A DNA stretch of 64,000 nt from Saccharothrix violaceirubra. GTDB taxonomy: Bacteria > Actinomycetota > Actinomycetes > Mycobacteriales > Pseudonocardiaceae. The notes under the pieces were generated by a model that saw only the letters and a program-made list of their open reading frames with translations, had not been told where the DNA came from and ran no database searches. How positions within the stretch are numbered: position 1 is the first letter of the stretch; each line of letters opens with the position of its first letter. Made by a program: the position numbers and the translations under genes. The DNA lies in NCBI RefSeq assembly GCF_014203755.1, contig NZ_JACHJS010000001.1, forward strand, positions 2,728,001 through 2,792,000. The letters run 5' to 3'. Below, one piece after another: positions 59,167-64,000 of the stretch.

Positions 59167-60686
59167 GGGATTTGTACGCCTTGGATCCGGACGGCGTCCA
59201 CCGCGACATGTGGGTCCTGTCAGACCTCGATCCAGGCAGTGTCGGGCAGAGTGTGCGATTCCTGCGGAATCAGGCCGTGCGCTACGACAAGAACGAGCAG
59301 CGGCTTCGTGCGGTCTCCAGTGGCAGTGGCAGGATGGAGATGCGCGGCGACTACGCGCGCGAATACACGCGAGTGCTGAAAGAACTCCCTGCCGGACCTC
59401 GCCGCCTGGCCATCGCGTACGCGGAAGGCGCCAAAGTTCTGGACGACTACGCTGCCGTGCTCGCCCGGACGCATGCGGAGGTGCATGCCGCCGCGACGAC
59501 CGCGCAGCTGGCCGACACCGGGTATCGCGGTGCGCTGGCTGCTTTTTGCTCGCTCGTGCCCGTGACTCTGTCGGGCACGGGAGTGTGGCGCGGCCTCAAC
59601 CAGCAGAGTGCGCGAACGCTGAGCGCCGGCCTGCCTCCGCCGGTACCGGACTACGCCGTGAAGCTGGGCAGCCAGGCAGAGCAGGCGGAGACGACGCGGC
59701 GTAACGCGCAGCGACAAGCACTTTTCGCCACGGCCTGCCACCGGGCCGCGGCGCTACTCTGCGCGGCTGCCCTCGACTCGGCCGCAGATTTCGCGGGCGG
59801 GCCAGGGGGCGACATCGGACGTGGCGGGCGTCCGGGCGGCCAACGGCATTTCCTGTTGTCAGCGCCGACCCTGTCCGATCCAGGGCAGTCGCGGGACGGC
59901 CGCGCGAGAGGCGACTTTCGCGTGCTGCGCAGATGGGCCCGCAAATTACGGGCGCAGGGTGTGGCCTCGGTCCGCGAGATGGACGGCAATTCTGTGAAGG
60001 ACAGTAGACGGCGCCCACGCGAACGTGCGATCACGACTGCGCGTTATCGTAGGGGTGAATTCGAAAAGGTCGTCAAAGTCTACAACTTCAGCGGTCAGAA
60101 GCACGACTGGACGCCGGCCGACAGGGCGCCGGACCGCCCGGACAAAGGACGGCTCTTCGAGACTTCGCCCGCGCCGTCCTACGATCCGAAGGCGCGCGAC
60201 TGGAGCGTGGACGGGGACCGTGACCGGACGCACGACGCGGAGGCGAAGTTGTTCGAAGACCTTGCCCGGCTTCACCTCCGCGAGTACAGCGGCTTGTCGG
60301 CGAGCGAGGTCGACCAGGCGCTGGAAAAGGCGGCGAGGCAGGTGAAAAGCCTCGACTCGGTGGATGGCAAGTTTTATGAGCCTAATTTGCGTGGGCAATT
60401 GCAGCGCACCCAGGATCGCCTCGATCTTGCCATATCGGAACTCAACAAACGTGCCTCGAAGAAGGCAGAGGGGAAGGGCGGCTCGTACTCCCCGTTCGTC
60501 GCCGAGGATATTTCGGGTGATCTTCGAATGATTGTCGACCTGCCATCGGCGAAACTCGACGGTGTGCCACCGGAATTCCAGGTTTGCCTGTCGTGTCAAA
60601 AGGTCATGATAGCCTACGAAAGCGCTTTCCCCGGTGTGCGCCTGGAAGTCGTGAACCTTGACGGAGAAAGGCTTTACCCACCGTGA
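59163..60686 (+). CDS. putative type VII-exported polymorphic toxin with C-terminal deaminase-type domain
   Basis: 507 residues. Residues 1 to about 185 are a helical delivery-like region (VSDLDPGSVGQSVRFLRNQA, ARTHAEVHAAATTAQLADTG) as in WXG/LXG-type effectors. The middle (about 190-290) is Gly/Arg-rich and low complexity. The C-terminal domain (about 330-507) has THDAEAKLFEDLA (His357-Asp-Ala-Glu360) and, about 115 residues on, VCLSCQKVMIAYESAFPGVR (Cys475-x-x-Cys478) followed by a beta strand LEVVNLDGERLYPP. That is the zinc-ligand order of deaminase toxins of the XOO_2897/BURPS668_1122 type, with DAE or HxxE in place of canonical HAE and no Pro before the first Cys. Codon use is noticeably more AT-rich near the 3' end. 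The SUKH gene overlaps by GTGA. Confidence 0.82.
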   Translation: MRDLYALDPDGVHRDMWVLSDLDPGSVGQSVRFLRNQAVRYDKNEQRLRAVSSGSGRMEMRGDYAREYTRVLKELPAGPRRLAIAYAEGAKVLDDYAAVLARTHAEVHAAATTAQLADTGYRGALAAFCSLVPVTLSGTGVWRGLNQQSARTLSAGLPPPVPDYAVKLGSQAEQAETTRRNAQRQALFATACHRAAALLCAAALDSAADFAGGPGGDIGRGGRPGGQRHFLLSAPTLSDPGQSRDGRARGDFRVLRRWARKLRAQGVASVREMDGNSVKDSRRRPRERAITTARYRRGEFEKVVKVYNFSGQKHDWTPADRAPDRPDKGRLFETSPAPSYDPKARDWSVDGDRDRTHDAEAKLFEDLARLHLREYSGLSASEVDQALEKAARQVKSLDSVDGKFYEPNLRGQLQRTQDRLDLAISELNKRASKKAEGKGGSYSPFVAEDISGDLRMIVDLPSAKLDGVPPEFQVCLSCQKVMIAYESAFPGVRLEVVNLDGERLYPP

Positions 60687-61228
60687 ACAGTCCCAACGCG
60701 GACGATCGCGTCCGCGCGGTGTTCGACCGAATGGTCGCCGACGGCCTGCGCCGCGATTCGTTCCAGGGCGCGTCCGACGAACGGATCGACCGCATGGCCG
60801 CCGAACAGGGCGTGGCCCGCGTGCCCGAGGCCGTCCGCGAGGTGCTGCGCCTGATCGGCATCCGGTCGGGCCTGTGGCTGGCGGGCACCGCCTTCGGCGT
60901 CGAGGAGATGACCGGCGAACGCAAACGGCACGCGATCGCCTCGCTCGGCGGACTCGACCACGACCTCGTCGACGCGGAGGGTCTGCTCGCGCTGACCGCG
61001 CACCAGGGCTACGCCTACCACGTCGTGGACGGTGCGGACCTGGACCGGGACGACCCTCCGGTGTGGAGCGTCGTGGAGGGCGAATCCGTCACGAAGGCGT
61101 GGGACAGCGTGTCCCGATGGTTCGCCGCGACCGCGCCGGACGTGGCGGACCTGCGCGACGTGCTGGACGTCATGGCGGAGATGGGCAAGAACCTCCCGGC
61201 CTGGGCCCGGGACGTCGAGCCGCGGTGA
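60683..61228 (+). CDS. SUKH-superfamily (SMI1/KNR4-type) immunity protein
   Basis: 181 residues from a GTG whose TGA overlap ends the toxin gene. The start of the fold is seen in RVPEAVREVLRLIGIRSGLW, with a later strand-rich region (YAYHVVDGADLDRDDPPVWS) and a C-terminal helix WDSVSRWFAATAPD. The conserved aromatic and acidic pattern fits SUKH proteins. Known: SUKH proteins are the commonest immunity proteins in bacterial toxin systems and bind and block nuclease or deaminase toxins. Position, overlap and strand all fit immunity to the toxin just upstream. Confidence 0.85.
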   Translation: MNSPNADDRVRAVFDRMVADGLRRDSFQGASDERIDRMAAEQGVARVPEAVREVLRLIGIRSGLWLAGTAFGVEEMTGERKRHAIASLGGLDHDLVDAEGLLALTAHQGYAYHVVDGADLDRDDPPVWSVVEGESVTKAWDSVSRWFAATAPDVADLRDVLDVMAEMGKNLPAWARDVEPR

Positions 61229-61383
61229 CGTCCAACGGCTCATCTGGCACCGGTGACGTGGCGACGAGCGCATCGGATGCCGCCGGGTCGATCGGCGTCG
61301 CCGCGCCGTTCGTACTGCCCGTTTCGCTGCCTTCGACGTCGAGGCCGCACGATCATCGGCAGACGGAGTCAGGTTGTCCCCTT

Positions 61384-61445
61384 GAACCGGACACCGGATT
61401 TCATGCCACGAGGGTGAGATCTTGACGATAGCCGACGCGGGCCGG
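61384..61445 (-). mobile_element. solo right end of an IS3-family element (remnant)
   Basis: Reading the minus strand: RVGYRQDLTLVA then stop, followed by ATCCGGTGTCCGGTTCAAGG. This is the C-terminal end of the same transposase type and the same end sequence as the copies at 45.4 and 62.1 kb. Nothing else of the element is left. Confidence 0.75.
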
Positions 61446-61456
61446 TGCCACGCCCC

Positions 61457-62005
61457 TCAGCCGTAGGGGCGGTCCGCCTCCACGTCGTAGAAGGTGGTGC
61501 GTCGGTCAGTCACCTTCTTGATCCTGACCTTCTCGCCGATCCCGCGGAATGCGTCCAGGGTCCGCAGCAGCGACTGGGTGGTCATGCTGTGGTACAGGGT
61601 GAAGGTGTCCATGGCGATGTCCAGGTGGACGACGATCTCGTCGGTTTCGCGGACCTCGTCGTCCTCGTGCTCGTGCACCACGACGGTGCGGTGGCCACGT
61701 TGGATCGGTCGCACGACGAGCCACTTGTCGAGCGAGTACGTGTGTGTCTTGCCGCTTCGACTGCGCACCAGGAGTTGCCGGGCATCCCGGTCGACCTCCA
61801 CCGCCACCACAAGCCGCCGCGTGTTGGTCCACTTCGAGATCCCCCGCCACGCGAACACGGCCACGCCCACACCGGTCCAGAACGCGACCCCCGGCACGAG
61901 GAACACGAGCACCGCCGTCACCGGGGCCAGCACCGCCACCGGCCGCACCCCCGGCTCCCGGTACCACTCGCCCGGCTTCCCCCGCCATATGCACTCCATG
62001 GTCAT
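61457..62005 (-). CDS. membrane protein of unknown function between IS remnants
   Basis: 182 residues from ATG 62005 (AGGGGAA upstream). A double hydrophobic segment spans residues about 20-55 (VRPVAVLAPVTAVLVFLVPG, WTGVGVAVFAW), then a cytoplasmic part rich in beta strands and charge (VDRDARQLLVRSRSG, VVVHEHEDDEVRETDEIVVH). Not recognised. It is a single gene trapped between two like-oriented IS3-type right ends. Confidence 0.7.
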   Translation of the reverse strand: MTMECIWRGKPGEWYREPGVRPVAVLAPVTAVLVFLVPGVAFWTGVGVAVFAWRGISKWTNTRRLVVAVEVDRDARQLLVRSRSGKTHTYSLDKWLVVRPIQRGHRTVVVHEHEDDEVRETDEIVVHLDIAMDTFTLYHSMTTQSLLRTLDAFRGIGEKVRIKKVTDRRTTFYDVEADRPYG

Positions 62006-62055
62006 CAGGATGGCCGTTCCCCTGCCAGGGCACCACGGTAGTTGTCAAGTCAAGT

Positions 62056-62837
62056 GAGGTCGTCCTCGGTGACCGGACACCGGACTTCATGCCACGAGGG
62101 CGACGCCTCGACGACGGCCGACACGGGCTTCGTGCGGGGTGCGGTAGCCGAGTGTCGAATGTAGACGGTCGTGGTTGCGGTAGCCCGGGCAGGCCAACAC
62201 ATCCCGGCGGGCGTCGTCGCGGCTCTCCCGGACCGTCGTGCCGATCTCGGTCTTGAGGGTGGCGAAGAACGACCCGAAGCACGACCCGGTCCGCCCCACC
62301 GGCGGCCCGATGCCGTGCCCGGTCAGGGTGCAGCGGAACGGTCCGCAGGTGTGTTGCGAGCCGCGGTCGGCGTGAATGATCGCGCCGTCGCCGGTCAGGC
62401 CACCTCGGACGGCCAGGTCGAGGGCGCCCGGCTCGGCGCGCATGTGCTCCGCCATCGCGTGCCCGACCACCTCGCGGTTGTGCAGGTCGATCACCGCGGC
62501 CGGGTGGATCCCCCTCCCGCGTGGGCAAGTACGTGACGTCCCCGACCAGTCGCCTGCCCGGCGCCGGGGCGGTGAAGCCGCGGCCGATCAGGTCCGGCAC
62601 CGGTGTCGCGACGGCATCGGGACTGGTCAGGGACCTGCGTCGTCTACGGGTGAGCCCGACGACCCCACGCTCGCGCATAAGACGACCGCCCCGTTTGTGG
62701 TTCACCCGGCGACCTCGGCGGCGCAGCGCGACGACGATCTGCGGACGCCCGTAGGCGCCCCGGTGACCGGCGTGGACCCCGCTGGTCCCGGCGGCCGGGT
62801 CCTCGTCGGCCACAGCCCGCTTCGTCCCGGGTCCACG
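62056..62837 (-). mobile_element. IS3-family element, inactivated, right end intact
   Basis: Carries an OrfB pseudogene and ends in the sequence GTCCGGTGTCCGGTCACCG shared with two other remnants. The 5' side is cut: it joins an IS701-type fragment at about 62830. OrfA is missing. Confidence 0.8.
62087..62837 (-). pseudogene. IS3-family transposase OrfB with a +1 frameshift
   Basis: The N-terminal part reads VHAGHRGAYGRPQIVVALRR, RVNHKRGGRLMRERGVVGLT, LIGRGFTAPAPGRRLVGDVT. At YLPTREG an extra G in a run of five Gs (about 62504-62508) shifts the frame; the other frame continues HPAAVIDLHNREVVGHAMAE, GAIIHADRGSQHTC (catalytic Asp), CFGSFFATLKTEIGTTVRES (catalytic Glu) and ends RVGRRRGVALVA-stop. 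All three DDE residues survive across the two frames, so only the frameshift and the lost 5' end disable it. A sequencing error in the G run is possible. Confidence 0.88.
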
Positions 62838-63012
62838 ACGTGCCGCCGGTCTCCGGCGCGGCCACGAACGAGTACGGCCATCCCGGGATCATGCGGTGCT
62901 CGCCTCTGCCGCGTCCGTGGACGTGGCAGAACGTGCGGTCCGGCCAGGTCGCCCGCCGGCCTGCCTCCTCGAACGAGGCCGCGTCGAACCCCGCCCGATC
63001 CCACACCCGCCG
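62832..63012 (-). pseudogene. IS701-family transposase fragment
   Basis: About 60 codons: WDRAGFDAASFEEAGRRATW, then HVHGRGRGEHRMIPGWPYSF and TGGTSWT. The MIPGWPYSFVA motif is characteristic of IS701-type DDE transposases. The rest of the gene is gone; it abuts the IS3 pseudogene at one end and the DJ-1 gene region at the other. Confidence 0.7.
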
Positions 63013-63082
63013 CGAGGAGAGGCGACCTGGGCTGCGGACAGGCTCGGGACCGAGGTCGCGCCCGCCCGGCCGCCGTGGCGGC

Positions 63083-63640
63083 TCACGGGTTTTTGGCGAA
63101 CTCGCGCACGATGCGCTCGCAGAATGCCGGCAGGTCGTCGGGCGACCGGCTGGTGGTGATGTTGCCGTCGGTGACGACCGGCTCGTCGACCACCTCGGCC
63201 CCGGCGTTGCGCAGGTCGGTGCGCACGCTCGGCCACGAGGTCAGCCGGCGGCCCCGCGCGACGTCGGCCTCGACGAAGTTCCACGGGCCGTGGCAGATCG
63301 AGGCGACCGGCTTGCCCGACCGGACGAAGTCCCGGACGAACCGCACCGCGGCGGGTTCCATCCGCAGCTTGTCCGGGTTCACCGTCCCACCCGGCAGGAG
63401 CAGCGCCTCGTAGTCGTCCACCGACACCTCGCCGACCAGGCGGTCCACCGCGAAGGTGCCGGCGTCTTCGAGGTCGTGGTCACGCGCCTGGATCTCGCCG
63501 TCAGCGATGGAGACGACGACGGTGTGGGCTCCGGCGTCGTCCAGCGCCTGCCGCGGCTGCTCCAGCTCGACCCGCTCCACGCCGTCGGCGGCGAGGATGG
63601 CGATCCGGCGTCCGTTCAGCTCTCCGGCCACGTCAGGCAC
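63083..63640 (-). CDS. DJ-1/PfpI-family protein (type 1 glutamine amidotransferase-like)
   Basis: 185 residues. LNGRRIAILAADGVERVELE, the acidic-loop DYEALLLPGGTVNPDKLRM, and the nucleophile elbow VASICHGPWNFVEA with the reactive Cys followed by His. This is the layout of PfpI/YhbO-type proteins, reported as proteases, glyoxalases or protein deglycases; the exact activity is disputed. Stress-linked cytoplasmic role inferred. Its start overlaps the stop of the downstream-oriented alcohol dehydrogenase gene by 8 bases, so both are probably one operon. Confidence 0.92.
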   Translation of the reverse strand: MPDVAGELNGRRIAILAADGVERVELEQPRQALDDAGAHTVVVSIADGEIQARDHDLEDAGTFAVDRLVGEVSVDDYEALLLPGGTVNPDKLRMEPAAVRFVRDFVRSGKPVASICHGPWNFVEADVARGRRLTSWPSVRTDLRNAGAEVVDEPVVTDGNITTSRSPDDLPAFCERIVREFAKNP

Positions 63641-64000
63641 CCGCCCCCGCCATCGCCGGGTGCAGGACGACCTTCGTCCAGCCGTCGTCCCGGTTGTCGA
63701 AGTGCTCGTACGCCTCGGGCGCGCGGTCGAGGGGCAGCTCGTGGCTGACGATGAAGGACGGTTCGGCCTTGCCCGCGGCGATCAGGTCGCGCAGTTGCCG
63801 GTTGTACCTCTTGACCGGGGCCTGGCCGCTGCCGATGTGCTGTCCCTTGAACCAGAACGTGCCGTAGTCCAAGGCGAGCTTGCCCTGCTTGGCCAGCTCG
63901 TCCTCGGCCCCGGGGTCCTGGGGCACGAAAACGCCGACGTTGCCGATCCGCCCGGTGAAGCGCACCGAGGCGACCAGCCGGTTCATCGTCAGGTTGGCCT
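63633..64000 (-). CDS. zinc-dependent alcohol dehydrogenase (partial, N-terminus off the window)
   Basis: C-terminal 122 residues of a medium-chain dehydrogenase: LTMNRLVASVRFTGRIGNVG, GKLALDYGTFWFKGQHIGSG, KRYNRQLRDLIAAGKAEPSF, LDRAPEAYEHFDNRDDGWTK and VVLHP at the end. The pattern is that of glutathione-independent formaldehyde dehydrogenase-like or FdhA-type zinc enzymes, where a long insertion lies before this part. The catalytic zinc site is outside the window. Frame is open to the right edge, so the gene continues. Co-oriented and overlapping with the DJ-1 gene. Confidence 0.9.
   Translation of the reverse strand, partial: ANLTMNRLVASVRFTGRIGNVGVFVPQDPGAEDELAKQGKLALDYGTFWFKGQHIGSGQAPVKRYNRQLRDLIAAGKAEPSFIVSHELPLDRAPEAYEHFDNRDDGWTKVVLHPAMAGAGA

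Noticed and set aside
48144..61228. A complete type VII secretion system
   Set aside because: Only EccC and WXG100-type genes are present; no EccB, EccD, EccE or mycosin gene is visible, so export would need parts encoded elsewhere.

Overview
The window is very GC-rich throughout, with GTG and TTG starts, hairpin terminators without T-tracts, SARP and STAND regulators, many Ser/Thr kinases, WXG100 proteins and a DUF574-type methyltransferase. This fits a filamentous actinomycete chromosome. The flavour of the accessory genes suggests Pseudonocardiales (Saccharothrix, Lentzea or Actinosynnema-like), but that is inference. There is no rRNA operon and no CRISPR array; one tRNA gene (Leu, anticodon GAG) is present.

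Layout. 0-13 kb: a methyltransferase cut by the left edge, a P450, a secreted alpha/beta hydrolase, a stand-alone prim-pol protein, a class II HDAC-type deacetylase, a secreted S1 protease, an orphan McrC C-terminal domain, an aldehyde dehydrogenase, an adenylation C-subdomain fused to a membrane domain, and a GNAT-ATP-grasp fusion. 12-19 kb: mostly exported proteins (two HAF-repeat proteins, a large secreted protein, a GH20 hexosaminidase), a DoxX-like membrane protein under a near-perfect DasR (dre) site, and a 76-residue protein copying the chemoreceptor signalling tip. 19-33 kb: a TetR/DUF4386 divergent pair with a perfect operator, two histidine kinases (one degenerate) with a LuxR-type response regulator, a CPA1 antiporter, a lipoprotein, a decayed oxidoreductase/TetR pair, a PQQ-like propeller protein, a PMT-type membrane glycosyltransferase, an MFS exporter and a divergent Lrp regulator.

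33-38 kb looks like a mobile-element or relic region: tRNA-Leu with a strong terminator, a large serine recombinase, a toxin-antitoxin-like pair (ParE/RelE fold plus DUF6247-like), and gene-poor spacers. 38-45 kb: a secreted ricin-type protein, a SARP-STAND-TPR regulator, an Xre-like DNA-binding protein with an autoregulatory-looking operator, a receptor kinase with an extracellular carbohydrate-binding-like domain, and a degraded IS3-family element.

The most interesting part is 45.5-61.2 kb. A divergent STAND/TPR NTPase faces a tightly overlapping eight-gene operon: WXG100 protein, FHA-containing EccC/EssC-type secretion ATPase, three tandem paralogous transmembrane Ser/Thr kinases (bacterial-PH-like and WD-like parts), a small WXG100-like partner, a 507-residue toxin with a C-terminal deaminase-type domain, and a SUKH-type immunity protein. 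Nearly every start overlaps the previous stop (ATGA or GTGA). I read it as a self-contained type VII effector export and immunity module with built-in phospho-control; the other core T7SS genes (EccB, EccD, EccE, MycP) are not in the window.

61.3-63.1 kb is an IS graveyard in which the same IS3-family right end appears twice (and a third time at 45.4 kb), next to an IS701-like fragment. The window ends in a DJ-1/PfpI protein overlapping a zinc alcohol dehydrogenase that is cut by the right edge.
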